Source: Floccularia luteovirens
Lineage: Eukaryota > Basidiomycota > Agaricomycetes > Agaricales > Squamanitaceae
Direction: 5' to 3'
DNA length: 64,000 nt
Assembly: GCA_009739215.1 (NCBI GenBank)
Contig: VSJF01000003.1
Coordinates: forward strand, 1,550,001-1,614,000
A program made the position numbers and the translations under genes. The notes beneath the pieces are model-generated. The model saw only the letters and a list, made by a program, of their open reading frames with translations, had not been told where the DNA came from and did no database searches. Of the stretch, positions 46,901-58,622 are shown one piece after another (the first letter of the stretch is position 1; every line of letters begins with the position of its first letter).

Positions 46901-47162
46901 CACTACGATTCATTGACAGGTCACACCAGATAATCTGGTGGATTTATCCCATTTCCTGAGTATGGGTGAAAATACCATTGAACTTGTTCAGCACTCTGAT
47001 CTCACAAAACACGTATTTGTACTGCACACACACCACCCAACCGCCTCTCAAATTGGTCAAGTGGAAAGCCGGAGGAGAAAGCAACGTAATTGGGAATCCT
47101 GGCTGCGTCATGTATCCCGTCCACTGGACATACCTGCTAATATGTCGACATTAACGATGTAA
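43912..47162 (+). CDS. Unknown protein with ordered ends and a nuclear signal
   Basis: About 860 residues in many exons. The N-terminal 100 residues look folded: MSITSLNAEENNRKLFRLYQ, QYTSYAEKLANWLSDGKAYYN, KTFREAVGN and HQMAASYVRLIQAVIPFEGLF. A long disordered, acidic and serine-rich middle follows, with a basic KKRKR motif near 46190 that suggests nuclear location. The C-terminal 170 residues are ordered again: FGREMRIISIQRGLTEGNKV, NTFCLSIGCYAADELGNFE, GGLAMNIMYNGAWVTPDNLVD and ENTIELVQHSDLTKHVFVLH. That last domain is beta-rich and faintly recalls PINIT-type modules of SUMO ligases, but no SP-RING is present. This is a guess only. An apparent TAG at 44501 is removed by an intron beginning at 44503. 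I do not recognise the family. Confidence 0.7.
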
Positions 47163-47367
47163 TCTTGCGTAATGATTATGAAAGGGGGTAAGCATAGGGA
47201 GTACACATTCAACTGTAGAAGATAATTGCATTATATAAAGACTGCCTATTTGTTTTTAAAAAACGAAAGTGATAGTTCCTAGTGAAAATTTCCAAACAAA
47301 AGCGAGGGTATGATGAAGCCGAGTGATCACTGGCTCTGAATGAATAGAAAATTTACAGAAAGAAAAT
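47163..47367. other. Convergent 3' region before EDE1
   Basis: About 205 AT-rich bases with both 3' UTRs. No gene is visible. Confidence 0.5.
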
Positions 47368-50300
47368 TTATTGACCAGTAACTAGGCTATTGGCAGCCCT
47401 CTGTACATCATACCCGTATTTCTCAAGGGCATTCAACAGCTTGACCGCGACTGAAACCCATAGAAGTAAGTTGCTTTACGGCATCGACATCGTCTTCATA
47501 TGCAGGTGTGTTAATCCTGGGTGGTTCTTCTCGAGGCGGTGATAGCAATTGTGATGGAGCGGGTGCCGGTACATCCTGGGTTTTCTTCTTCTTTCCAAAA
47601 GGTAGACGAAGCTAATGTAGTATAATTAGGGAAGAATAGAATGAAATTTTATATGATACGTACGATACTTTTCGAATGCTTAGGTTGTTGCTCTTTCACT
47701 TTTTCATGAGCATCTTTCGATGAAGAGGTGGAGATGCGAGGTTTAGGCGACGTTATACGTGGTGGAGGCGTTGCTTCCCTTGGAGGAGGTGGAGAGAATG
47801 AACGATTAGATATTTGGTGTGAATTGGATGAAACAGAACGAGGGGTCGCTTGCAATGGAGATGCAGAGGCCACTTGATTAGACACTGGGGGTTCTCCATT
47901 TTTCTGGGGTGTCGAGAATTGACCGTCGAGTTTCAAGGAAGGTGCAGAATCGAAACCAGCGAAGGTGTCTTCAAAAATACCTGGCTTCGGCTTCGGGGTG
48001 TCTACTTCCTTTTTCGCATGGAAGCTCTGACCAGGCAAAGGGAAATCTGATATCGGAGAAGCAACGTTTGGCTGTTTAGTAAAATCGCTTGAAAACACGT
48101 CATCAAATTTTGTCTCTTCAGGTTTCCGTCCGTTGGTCTCTGAGGCGGTGTTCTTCGTTGCTTCTGCCGCAGATGCAAAATCAAAATTGTCGTCGAACGC
48201 AGTATCGAAACTGAACTTTGGTTGTGGGGCAGAAGAAGCGGGAATCTTTCCCATAGCCTCATCAAATGCATTAACACCAGGGGTCACACCGGGCGGGTTG
48301 TTACCGACTGCCGGTAAAGCGATGGTAGGCTCAGTAGATAGAGAATTGGATTCAAAAGAACCAGACGATTGGAAAGTCGGATTGATAGGCTGGCTATTTT
48401 GTTCAGTGGCTAGTTGAGAGTGGGCAGGTGGGGCAGGCGCGGTCGTCGAATCCACAGTAAAGATTTTATCGAATGGTGTTTCCCCCGCTGTATGTGTTTC
48501 GTTTGGCGGAGTAGATGCAGGTGGCTTCTTGGTATCCTTGGCTGCTGAGATAGCCAGAGGAACGTCATCATCGGAATCATCGGAATCAGATTCTGCCACA
48601 TCCAATTCCTTAAGCTGTGTAGAGATATCTGTTTCTTGAGTATCTTTATTGGACTCCGGCTGTCCAGAGAATATGTTTTCTATTGTGGGGAAGTGCGACG
48701 CTATTTCATCGGTTGAGTTTACACGTCCCGGAGTGCCAGAGACAGATGGTGGTGCTGGGCTTGCGGTCTGGGAAAATCCTTGGCCAGTGGTTGGGGGTGT
48801 CACAAAGTGCTCGCTCCCTGCGGGGGTAGTTGGGGAGTCTGAAGATATTGTGGATGTGGGCCTGTTTTTTTCCGGAGTTGTTTGAGGAAGACCATTTCCT
48901 TCCTGTCCGTTCTTGTTACCATTAGATGACGCAAAGGCGTTGAAGAAGTCGTTTTCCAACGAGGCATCGAAGTGACTAATAGAATTAGTGTCGCTGGCAG
49001 CAGGCGCGTTAGGATCACCTGGAATAGATGACAATGCGAGTTGGGCAGAAGGGGCTGGGGTAGGAGACGCAAGTGTCAAACGATCGAAAGGATTATTTCT
49101 CTTCGGCGTTGGACTAGATGGATCCGGGGTTTCAGGAAGCGGTTGGCTTGCAGCGAAGTTTGTTGAATCCGCTGAGAACGTGCGATCGAAAGCGTTGGGT
49201 ACCGTGGTCGGCACACTTGCTTTTTCCAATTCAGCTTCAACCTCGTCCTTTTCTTTTTGAACAGATGAGAGGTCTTCTTGAGCATCCTCAAGATCTTTGT
49301 TCACTTTTGCTTTTTCGGCCTCTTTAGTACTAAGCTGTTTCCTGGCAATAGCCAAAAGTCCTTTTTGTTGTTTGGCCTCTTTCTTGAATTTCTCAATCTC
49401 TGCTTTGATAATCTCGACTTGTTTGTTAGTCTCTAGCATACGACGCTGCAGATCACGAGTTTCCTCCTTATCTCGTAGGAAAGAGCCTTCAACTTCGGTC
49501 TTCTCGACTTTGATAGCGCTAAGATCACTCTCGGCACGTATTAACTCTTCCCTTGTCTTCTGAATGTCTGCTACTTGTGCAGAGTGGCGCTCCCTCAGGG
49601 TGGCCAGCAATTTTGACTCAGTTTCGTATGCAGCCTTTGCTGAAGACAGTTGTGTTTGCAATGCGGTTAACTGCGAAGTTTGGGTTGCTAAAGATTGTTC
49701 CACCGTTGATCGCTCAGCTTTGGCAGTTTCCAAGGATTTGTTTGTTGAGTTCAGTTGAATCGTCAAATTGCCGATTTCTGCAGAATGGTCATGTAAAGGT
49801 GGTGACTTGTGCTCCTTTTCATCTTCATCTTCAAGGAAGTTACGGTGCGGCACTACATACTATATTAGCGGCGCAAAATAGAGAAATAAAGATATATATA
49901 CATGAGTTTACGGATGATGAATTGAATGGATCACTTGGTGCAGCTTTGATTGTTGTCGAAGATGGGTAGTTTGCCAGGCTTGGGCCAGTCTGCTGAGATG
50001 GTACAGGTGGAAAAACGCCGCTAGATTGTGGCGAGGCTGAAGCAGGCGGAGTAGTCGTCAAATGAGAAGAGATCTTTAGGAAGCTCTGATGGGGGTTGTG
50101 AAGCCACAGAAAATGAGCTTGTGTTGGCACCACGCATTGAAGGAGGTTTCAAGGAATTCGGTAGTATAGCTGGGATATTACCACCCGCAAGCTTCTTCTG
50201 GATTAAATGCATGGCTACAGCGAATCCATCCCTTGTCAGACGACCATTGTTTTCCATATCAGCAAGATCCCTATCAAAGATTGCAGTTAGGTTAGAAGGT

Positions 50301-51532
50301 ATAATAAACTAAAAAGCACAGACCAGATATGTGCTAGATCCTCTTCAGGAAGTTTAGATTCTAACATGAATGGGACTGCAACATCACCCTCGATGTACCC
50401 ACGCTTCTGGGTGTCCAGACTATCAAAGTAAGTATCAGAGGCAGATTTTTCTGCTGCAGTAACATCCCAATGGGGAGTTTGGCCATTAGTGTGAAACCCA
50501 AATGCACTGGTTCCTATAGTGGATGCCACGTTTGTGCGTGCTGGAAGGGCAGGTATTCTGGGCTGAGGACTAAATCCGGTATGGTCTGGTTGAAGACGTT
50601 GGCTCTGCCCGGTTATTTGAGGCTGTACTTGACCGCGCATGGATGGAAAGGTTGCAGAAGTTGGACTGAAAGATCCACTATTTCCGGACAGATGTGAAAT
50701 GATACTTGACGGTGCAGTTGCACCAGCACCTCCAGCTTGTTGATACAAACCAGGGGGTAATGTGGTAGGGACAAAGCTGATTTGTCCAGACATCAATCTC
50801 TGAATAAAGTACATGCCAATGGCGAAGTCTGTTGCATCAAGTGCACCCCTGTCTTGAGTATCGGCTAGGTTCCTAGATAGCCGTCAATGCACAGTACCTG
50901 AGGTAAACAAGTCATACAAACCATATCTGCATGAGCTTGTCATTAGGAAGTTTGGATTTCAGGAATATATCGCGGGCCTTATCCCCTGGAAGATAGCGAA
51001 TTGACGGGTTAACGAGAAGTCAAAAAAAGATCACTTACCACTGATAATTCCGTTCTGAGCACCGTACTTGCTGAACATGTCGTAGAACTTCTTTCGATCC
51101 TGAGGGGTCAAAGGCGGGAAGCCTGGTGGAGGCGATTTGGGTATAGACATTCCAGTGTTCTGCTGGGAGACGACACTTATGCCCTCGATGACGGCAAGAG
51201 GGCCGGCTGCAGGACACTTAGCTAATAAATTTGAAATAACAAGTTTGATACTGACGACGACTCAGCAAAGACACATTAACCTTTTCGCCTTTCTGTGCCC
51301 AACCAATCAGTCGTACGGCAATGGCTACACCCTTCTTTGGTAGCCAGCCTTTATTGTCCTCATCTGCTATGTTCCAAATTTCCCCGAGAACAGTAGGAGG
51401 GAGTTTTGCGCCACCGAAAATGCTGACAGCAACATCACCAGTCAAAGCACCAAGTTTCTGAGGGTCTGCCTTGGCAAATATCTGAGAAACAAGAGAGGTT
51501 TCGCTGGGTGTCGGAGAAAAGTTGGAAGCCAT
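47368..51532 (-). CDS. EDE1: EH-domain endocytic scaffold EDE1 (Eps15-like), with two apparent frameshifts
   Basis: EDE1 starts clathrin-mediated endocytosis by clustering cargo adaptors through NPF motifs. Three EH domains are visible: IFAKADPQKLGALTGDVAV, KKFYDMFSKYGAQNGIISGD and TYFDSLDTQKRGYIEGDVAV, each followed by its W-N/D-LAD loop. Then comes a proline-rich linker, a long coiled coil (residues about 460-640, TIQLNSTNKSLETAKAERST onwards) and a disordered part rich in FD and DPF-like motifs. The C-terminus is a UBA domain (AVKQLTSMGFSRGQAV, NALEKYGYDVQRAANSLVTG). Two positions carry one extra base: near 50053, between DLFSFDD and TPPASASP, and near 47434, inside the UBA. Unshifted frames stop soon after each. 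The start is at 51532 and the full-frame TAA at 47368-47370. Length is about 1,200 residues. Confidence 0.92.
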
Positions 51533-51776
51533 GATTTAATGGCCTCTCCAGAACTTGATGAGAATACGTAGACAAAAGAACGGACCCGTGTGTCCGAGAT
51601 TTCGACAAACTCTCAGTTTCACAAGCGCAGCATAAACCAAAACTACTTTCTCACGCATTTATAATACAATTAAAAATTACTTAATCATCTCTCACTCGGC
51701 ACCCCAGGTCATGTGACATAAAAACAATGAAGCGCGTTCGTTTTCAACTCTTTTGACCTGATCCCTTCTCTCAAGA

Positions 51777-52634
51777 ATGGAACAACTCACTTCTTCTTTG
51801 GCTCCTCCTCGCTCCTCACGTAAACAGAATGTCGATAGCTCTTCACAGCAAACATCTGGCAGTGTCACGAAAAGGTGGGATTGGTAGCTCGTTTACACAA
51901 GCTCAAAGGTGATAATATCATATAGGCTCAGTAATGAACTGTTGACACTGATGGTAAGCACCATGGCTTGTTCGACGTTACTTACATTTTTTTACACTCC
52001 TATCGTTAGATGTCGTCTTCTCCTGGCATTGTATGTTCTCATTTACGTTGTTTGTGAGATGATCCTTACGCATATTTTAGTCCGCATTCCCAAAAAACGA
52101 CGGCAATCTCTTTGAATGGGTTGGCACGATTGAAGGTCCATCTGAAACGATATATGCCGGCCTTCAATTCAAACTATCAATCTCTTTCCCGCCAAATTAT
52201 CCTTATGTCGCGCCTACAATAAAGTTTGACACACCTTGTTTTCATCCTAACGTTGACATCACTGGAGGTGCAATATGTCTAGATATATTACAGGTCTGAT
52301 GTTCTATTCCCTTCTGAACTTGGCTTGCAATTAACAAAAATGTGTCCCTAGGATAAATGGTCAGCTGTGTACAGTGTACAAACCATCCTTCTTTCTCTAC
52401 AATCACTACTCGGGGGTATGTGTATCCTGCTATGCCACTCTTTGCAATACTTATAATGACCTTCAGAGCCAAACAACGCCTCACCTCTAAATCCAGACGC
52501 AGCCGCCCTGTGGAGTTCGCCTGAAGGTACTTGGATCTTTGCAACTAAACTGAATACTTATCTCATGCTGTGTCCGAACAGCCTATAAAATCCAACTAAT
52601 GAAGTATTATCGCCCGGTGACTACAGAATCATAA
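51777..52634 (+). CDS. Ubiquitin-conjugating enzyme E2, UBE2C/UbcH10 type
   Basis: An E2 of about 175 residues with the UBE2C-type N-terminal extension. UBE2C works with the anaphase-promoting complex to start ubiquitin chains on mitotic cyclins. The extension reads [18 protein letters not shown]; the core begins [12 protein letters not shown] and continues [35 protein letters not shown] and [20 protein letters not shown]. The catalytic cysteine is in GAICLDIL. The end reads [20 protein letters not shown] and [11 protein letters not shown] 21-nt exon (MSSSPGI) precedes SAFPKNDGN. The HPN motif is present. Junctions all keep frame. It is divergent from EDE1 (about 245 bp between starts). Confidence 0.93.
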
Positions 52635-52855
52635 CTGCACATACTTTGTCATATTCTTTACAATGCATCTACAATCATATTCATGTCTGAGTTATATGTA
52701 TTGCTGAATACCTGCCTCAGGTAACGCTGAACATTGATGTTGTAAACGAATGATGGCCACCAGCCACCTGCAGAAGCTATATATATATTCCGCCCACCTT
52801 ATTAGGGAATTTTTATGAGATTTCGACATCTATGCATCTGTAACACTGAGATAGT

Positions 52856-53207
52856 ATGAGAGTAACTGACGAAGATTTGAAGGCAACCGGGTCCGTTCCC
52901 CTGTTCGGATATAAAGCGATTGATTCGCTGGAGATACCTATCTACTTAGCAACAACACCTGAGCAAAAGGATCAACTGATAGTAATGTTTACGTAAGTTG
53001 GAATGTATGAATTCGGCGCCGAGGGCAACAAAATTTGATTTCGCTCTCTCTAAACACCTTGGCGAACTGTGAACGCTCTATGCCCATAGCCGTTGTGCAG
53101 GTTGTATTGCGGGTTATGCGTCATTATCCGTGAGTGCTTGCGGAGATATAATACCTGGTGCTTACCCCTTGAAAGCTTTTTATCCAGCCAACACTGAATA
53201 CTGGTAA
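52856..53207 (+). CDS. Possible small protein, unknown
   Basis: A two-exon frame of 84 residues. Exon 1 (52856-52992) reads MRVTDEDLKATGSVPLFGYK and PIYLATTPEQKDQL; the intron 52993-53089 has GTAAGT and CATAG ends; exon 2 (53090-53207) reads RCAGCIAGYASLSVSACGD and ends PANTEYW with TAA. Four cysteines or so could bind metal or form disulphides. A TATA-like run (ctatatatata) lies about 75 bp upstream. I recognise no family. A donor-like GTAAAT overlaps the stop, so the gene could continue or be joined to the next one. Confidence 0.35.
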
Positions 53208-53291
53208 ATCAAATACTCTGCTGCCCCTCATTCGTTCTTTCCTTCGGGCTCAGGAGCCCCTTTGCAAACTGAAATCCACAATCTTTTGAAT

Positions 53292-53676
53292 ATGCCTCGT
53301 CGACCACCCCCTACTTCACTTCGTCTAGTTCAGGGACCAACGCCCTCACGAAGGTATGTGGCAATTTATGACAGATGTAAAATATGACTGAATGGACTGT
53401 AGTGCACCTAAACATAGCCCACCATCCCGACCTTGCCGTGCTTTCATCCCGGAGAAACCAAATTCATTTCATCAAGATAGAAAAGAGGAAATATTGACTA
53501 AAACTATGTCTCGGGACGTTGACGTCTCTATTGATACAGTAAAGGCATTTCTGGTTGGATTGATTCCACAATGCCTGATTATGAAAAGGGGAGAGAACAA
53601 CGTTCGGAGTGGGTTTGGAAATGTAGTTGAGATTGTTACACCGTTAAAACCAGTATCTGTACTTACAGTGAATTGA
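53292..53676 (+). CDS. Small basic protein, unknown
   Basis: A two-exon gene of about 111 residues. Exon 1 (53292-53353) begins MPRRPPPTSLRLVQGPTPSR and is proline/arginine-rich; the intron (GTATGT...CTGTAG) is followed by APKHSPPSRPCRAFIPEKPN, RKEEILTKTMSRDVDVSIDT and GNVVEIVTPLKPVSVLTVN, ending at 53676. The second half looks ordered. I do not recognise it. It could be a lineage-specific protein or a distant member of a short family. The neighbours give no clue. Confidence 0.45.
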
Positions 53677-53830
53677 AATAACTGAACACGTGAGGGTGAT
53701 TAGCAAACTAACTTGAACAGTAACAGGTTTGTTTGCATCAAGGAGTTCTTCTTCTCCGCCATTTTCTTCTTTCTCGTCCTCACGAGCCCGTTAGCTAGAC
53801 ATCAGGAAGGCTTCCTCATCGTTTCTCATC

Positions 53831-55606
53831 ATGACAAGCTCCCCTCCAGCTATCTCATCTCTTTCTCTTTCCTCTCGTCCCTCTCAGCAACGTCTTCATG
53901 ACTCTTATGATTACGAAGGCAACAGCAGGAACCAGTATTTCTCTAATACTAACCCTCAACCCATCCAGCAATCAGCTTACAGTCCTCTCTCTAACCTGAG
54001 TCAGTCCCCACTAAAGAACAAGCCGTTGCGCGGTGGTTTGCCAACCGTGTGTACTTTTTCTGATCTCTCGATTTTCTTGCCCTCATCCCCTGTAATAGCA
54101 ATGGTTGGATAATAACTCTCAAGAAAATCGTTCTCTTTCGCCTCAAAATAATTCGGATTTTTCTTCCGCTGGCGGTTCTCCCCCTATGGGCCATCTTAAT
54201 CCACCTACTATTTCTCCAATGTCTCCAGGCCAGAACGGTGACGACGAGGTTATCCCTACCGCCATCGTGATCAAGAATATACCATTCAATGTCAAACGTG
54301 AGACCCTCCTTGATATCATCGTGAGTGGCATCCATTGTTGCGATTATATTCTGTTTGATCGAACTTGAATACAAAGGCTTCCTTATCTATTCCAACTCCT
54401 TATGCCTTCAATTACCATCTCGACCAACAGGGCTCCTTCCGTGGATTGGCTTTCGCTAATTTCCGTCAAGCCGCAGACGCTGATGCTGTTGTTGCTGCAC
54501 TGAACGGATTCGATGTTCAAGGTCGTAAACTGCGTGTAGAATACAAAAAGGTATTGCAAGCAGGAGAAAAAGAGCGCATTGAAAAAGAAAAAGCTATTCG
54601 TCGTATGCGTTCCATGCAGCTCGAAAAAGAGCAGAACAACGTCAATCAATTATACGAAGATTATCCTGGTGCATTGACATCAGCTTTCAGTCCGCAACGC
54701 ACCTTCTCCTCTGGATCTCCCTTCCAGCCACAACAGCAGTATTCTCCACCGAGCGTTCAGGTCATGCCAGTACCCCAGTATAACTTACCCATAACCTCGG
54801 CGCCTATCTTGTCTGTTCCCCAACCTCCCAGCACTCCCAGTATCTCCGAAAAGGTTACTGCAAATGAGCTGGATCTCAATGATCCCCCGACATTGGAGAT
54901 ATACTCTAGAATTTTATTGTTCAAGGATGACCGCATGCGCGATGAACTCTCCTTTTCTAGAACTCTCACTCCCAGACAGCGTAGAACTGTTCATCTCATT
55001 GCCCAGAAACTTGGAGTTTATCATTACTCGGTCGGAGAAGGAGATGAGAGATATGCTGTTGTCACTCGTATCGATCCTAATAGGGTAAGTAGTTTCTTCA
55101 TTTTTTCATTTTTTTGCATTCTCCTCAGTACTTCTTCTCAGCAGCAGCAACAAACGCAACGTCAACCACCGCACACACTTTCTCGTGCCCCTTCTTCTTA
55201 TTTGAGCCCGACTTCGCCTTCAATCACCTCACTTCGTGCCAAGAAGTCCATGCCAGACATGAAGACTTTACATTCACAATCACCTCGCCTCACATCTCGT
55301 GCATCTAATGGCAATATCCGTGAAGGTAGCCGTGAAGGGTTTGCAACTATTGCTTCCCCTGCCCGTCGCGTTTCAGGCTTTGGGTCTTTGTTCACCGGTG
55401 GGGGTCCGTTTGGTAACGTCCCACCAGTTCCTAGCCTTCCAAGCAACATAACTTCCTCGTCCATGAATGGAGGTCATGACAGTCCTGGTGGTGTTGTTCG
55501 GCAGCCGAGAGGTCCAGGTGTAACTGGCTTCGGCCGCAGAGATAGTCGAATTGGTGCAAGTGAAAGTGGGGTTGACTCCCAAACATACGAACCATTGGAC
55601 ATCTGA
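53831..55606 (+). CDS. RRM and R3H domain RNA-binding protein (Pin4/Cip type)
   Basis: A cytoplasmic RNA-binding protein of about 530 residues, similar in plan to yeast Pin4 and fission yeast Cip1/Cip2. The disordered N-terminus (MTSSPPAISSLSLSSRPS) is followed by one RRM: IPTAIVIKNIPFNVKRETLL (RNP2) and GSFRGLAFANFRQAADADAV (RNP1), with GRKLRVEYKKV and a charged helix after it. A second, R3H-like block reads DPPTLEIYSRILLFKDDRMR, TPRQRRTVHLIAQKLGVYHY and GDERYAVVTRIDP. The tail is rich in Q, S, P and G and ends SQTYEPLDI. The start is at 53831, after a pyrimidine-rich leader. The junctions are ordinary. Its role may be in stress or cell-cycle mRNA control by analogy. Confidence 0.88.
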
Positions 55607-56079
55607 TTGTGGACCCGGTCTCTCGAACAGTCTTACTGGCGATGACAGACGAGAAAACTGATCTTCATGGAACCATTTTCACTTCTTTCATAAAATGCTC
55701 CTTATTCGTGACCTTGTTCCCTCTCTGTTTTGGTATATATTGTATCCTGTCAATCAATCACTTCACACATCTACTTTCTCTTCATTGTCGTATCACAGAA
55801 GAAAAAAGCAATTATCTCTCTGGAAATTTCCTCTTTGCATTTATCGTACCTCCCACTCGTTTGCTAAATCTATGGTCCCAGTTTCGATACATATCACCTG
55901 TTACTTATAAAAGGATGTCTTTTTGGCACTACAAAAAAATTTATGCAATAAACATAGATCGATCAACTCTTTCGAATTTCCATTTAAGGCTTTTTTCATC
56001 CAAAACGATACGTGTGACGACATCAACATGTGACATATGTGTAACGATTAGTTATCCCAAAAATAGAGTTCTAGTAGCC
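55607..56079 (+). other. Intergenic between the R3H/RRM gene and NUC1
   Basis: About 470 AT-rich bases. By chance it has an open frame running into NUC1 exon 1, including an in-frame ATG near 55639. It does not resemble the family N-terminus and is treated as 3' UTR and promoter. Confidence 0.6.
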
Positions 56080-57505
56080 ATGGCTCTAGCACAAGTTGCG
56101 GTATTTACTGCTGGCGCGCTTCTTGGTGGAGGTGTTGCAGCTGCACTGACGAGCCGAAGACTAGCAACTCCACCTATCCAGACAAGACCCTTGAACAATG
56201 CCGGAACCCATCTAGAAAGCTCCTCACCAGCTGTGATTGATTTTGATGCCGGTGGAAAGGCACCAGTTGTTGCAAATGGGATTGCTTCGTTATCCTTGTC
56301 TCCCGTTTTGAAGTATGGAAGTCCAGGTGAGCAGTTCAATTGTTACCGCTATGGAATTCTCATTGTCAACTCTTCTTTTGTGCAGGGCCGATTGCGGACC
56401 CATTGGTACGAAAGGCCTATGTTGCGGCATATGATAGACGCCTCCGCCATCCGGCATGGGTAGGTGCCTTGAGCATTTTTTGGGGGGAGATGGGCATTAA
56501 TTGCTTTACATTAGACCGCGGAACATTTGACTTTAGCTTCTTTGGGACGCTCGCCAGGAAGTCCACCTCAAGGAAACTCTGGGGATCGTAATGAATCTAC
56601 ATTCAAAGAAGATGAATCTCTCCCTGTACAGTTCAGAGCGAAACTCAAAGATTACTTCAGGAGTGGTTACGATCGCGGACACATGTGAGTTGGCTCTGTT
56701 AATATTTGGAATCTCGCAATTCAATGTCATATGTGTAGGGTACCTGCTGCAGATGCTAAATTCTCACAAGTGAGCATTTCCATTGAGACGTGTTCAATAA
56801 TTTCTGAACACTATACAGGAAGCAATGAATGAGACCTTCCTTCTCTCAAATATTGCCCCTCAAGTTGGAGACGGTTTTAACCGACACTGTAAGTTCACCT
56901 GAAACAATCTGGCGTGCCGCATTCTGAGATGTCAACCAGACTGGGCGTACCTTGAAGATTGGTGTCGTCGATTGACGGGAAATTTCCAGGATGTTTACGT
57001 ATTCACAATTCCTCTATATCTTCCACGATTAGAAGCTGATGGTAAATGGCGTGTTGTAAGAAGATCCCTTCTGCTGAATTGGGCCTATTGTTAATCCTAG
57101 AATAGACTCATCAAGTAATCGGTACCCCGCCAAACATAGCTGTACCTACTCACTTTGCCAAGGTCGTTCTTGCAAGCAGGCCAACATCACCTTCTACACC
57201 ACAAATTCTTGATCTGTCAACCGGAGCATTCGTTCTTCCAAATGCAATCATCCCAGACAATGCACCTTTGGAAAGTTTTGTTATGCCTGGTACGTTATAT
57301 GAAATGGGCTGTTTTACGATAACATTTATTTATTGATAATCGGTCAGTGGAAGCTGTTGAGCGTGCAGCAGGCTTGACACTGTTTTCGGACGCAGTCAAA
57401 TCATCATCCAAGCACATCTGCAAAACAACAAAATGTGAAGTTATCATCCGTAGATTTGATGATGCTCAGAAAAATTCGCGCAAGGTTATCAGTGCACCTA
57501 AGTAG
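56080..57505 (+). CDS. NUC1: Mitochondrial nuclease, EndoG/NUC1 family
   Basis: NUC1/EndoG is a mitochondrial DNA/RNA non-specific nuclease that acts in recombination and cell death. The start MALAQVAVFTAGALLGGGVA looks like an inner-membrane anchor and presequence. The nuclease core carries the DRGH motif in YDRGHMVPAADAKFSQEAMN, the metal-binding NETFLLSNIAPQVGDGFNR, and family segments WAYLEDWCRRLTGNFQDVYV, HQVIGTPPNIAVPTHFAKVV and FVMPVEAVERAAGLTLF. The tail ends in basic residues with a TAG at 57503-57505. Length is about 340 residues. Junctions all keep frame (the one before HQVIG uses the second of two nearby AGs). The catalytic histidine is present. Confidence 0.94.
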
Positions 57506-57566
57506 CTCGTTGCAATAGCTTTTAGTGTCAAATAAGAGATAATGACTAGATAATATGGGGTAATAA

Positions 57567-58622
57567 CTAATATTCTGACAAAATATCCCTGATGCTTTCC
57601 CAATAATCCTTCTCTACTCGCGCCTCGATCTCTTGCTTCGTTAACCAAGCAAAATCTCTGATTGAATTACCCCGTGGTTTAACTTGACCAGCCATTATAT
57701 GAGCTTTATAAAAAAACAAAACGCTCTGAAAACATAATATTAATTTGACTCAGGAAGTACTAAATTAAAACGAACCTGTGGTATTTCGTTTTCGCTTTCT
57801 TGAGGTGGCTTTGGTTTATATACACCAATTGGATTCCGGCTTACAATCCATGTATCCATGTTTTCACCACATTCCGCATGGAGATCTTTGAGAGCCGCCT
57901 GGCGTTAATTTCAATGGTTAGCACATTGAAGGTAGCTGACTTTGGATGATAACTCACCTGGTGCAAGAGGTCACCTTTTTCAATACCTCCCTGAGGAAAG
58001 CGCCATACTTCCTTACCATTCTCTCTCGCAAGAAGTAATAGATATAGATTACGTTTTCCTTTGCGATCCAAGCTCTTTACATCCCCAATAATATCTGCTG
58101 GAGTTTTACGTGGCATCAGCTCTTCACCTTCACCTTCTTGCTCAGACAGTTGTTGTACGGCTGCCTTGTCAGCTAGCGCCTTCTCTCCATCCACGACCTC
58201 GTCTTCAGCAAATTGTGGCCCGAACGCTCGTTTCTCCCTCCGCTTCTCTTCCATATTGAAACGAGTCTCGAGTAGTGATCCTTGTTTGAAATAAAAGTCA
58301 TACGGAAAGGGATTGTGCAGAGCACGGCGGATACGGGCTTGGTACGTGTAATACGCTTTTTCGAAAGAGGTAGGTATTTTTGTGAGAATGGGTGCGCGGT
58401 TAAGAACAACTGCAGTGTATATATCTGGTTTTGGTGACTTTTTGACATGTGGTGGAGATGGTTTAGGTTCCGTGGTCTGGTGTGTCACCTCTGTGGCTAA
58501 CGAACGCGGAAAATGGCGTAGCAGCGCTATAGAATTTTGATCACTAAGGCTCGTGAGACACCATAAACCTACTGACCTGTATGATTCCTGTTACATGAAG
58601 ACAGGACATTGCGCGACAGCAT
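57567..58622 (-). CDS. Mitochondrial large-subunit ribosomal protein mL46
   Basis: mL46 (yeast MRPL17) is a NUDIX-fold protein of the mitochondrial ribosome that has lost catalysis. I place the start at 58620-58622: MLSRNVLSSCNRNHTALLRH, a basic, serine-rich presequence, produced by splicing the first intron (58527-58576, GTCAGT...TCTATAG). The body reads IYTAVVLNRAPILTKIPTSF, the N-terminal mL46 domain, then a charged middle with lysine/glutamate, and the NUDIX-like part RNLYLLLLARENGKEVWRFP, QGGIEKGDLLHQAALKDLHA and IGVYKPKPPQESENE. It ends DYWESIRDILSEY with TAG. Length is about 295 residues. It is head-to-head with the V-ATPase gene, with 171 bp between the starts. Confidence 0.9.

Noticed and set aside
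55609..56079. Long open frame running into NUC1 exon 1, with an ATG near 55639.
   Set aside because: It is AT-rich, has no family similarity, and the NUC1 start at 56080 already gives a normal presequence. It lies directly after the stop of the upstream gene, where a 3' UTR is expected.
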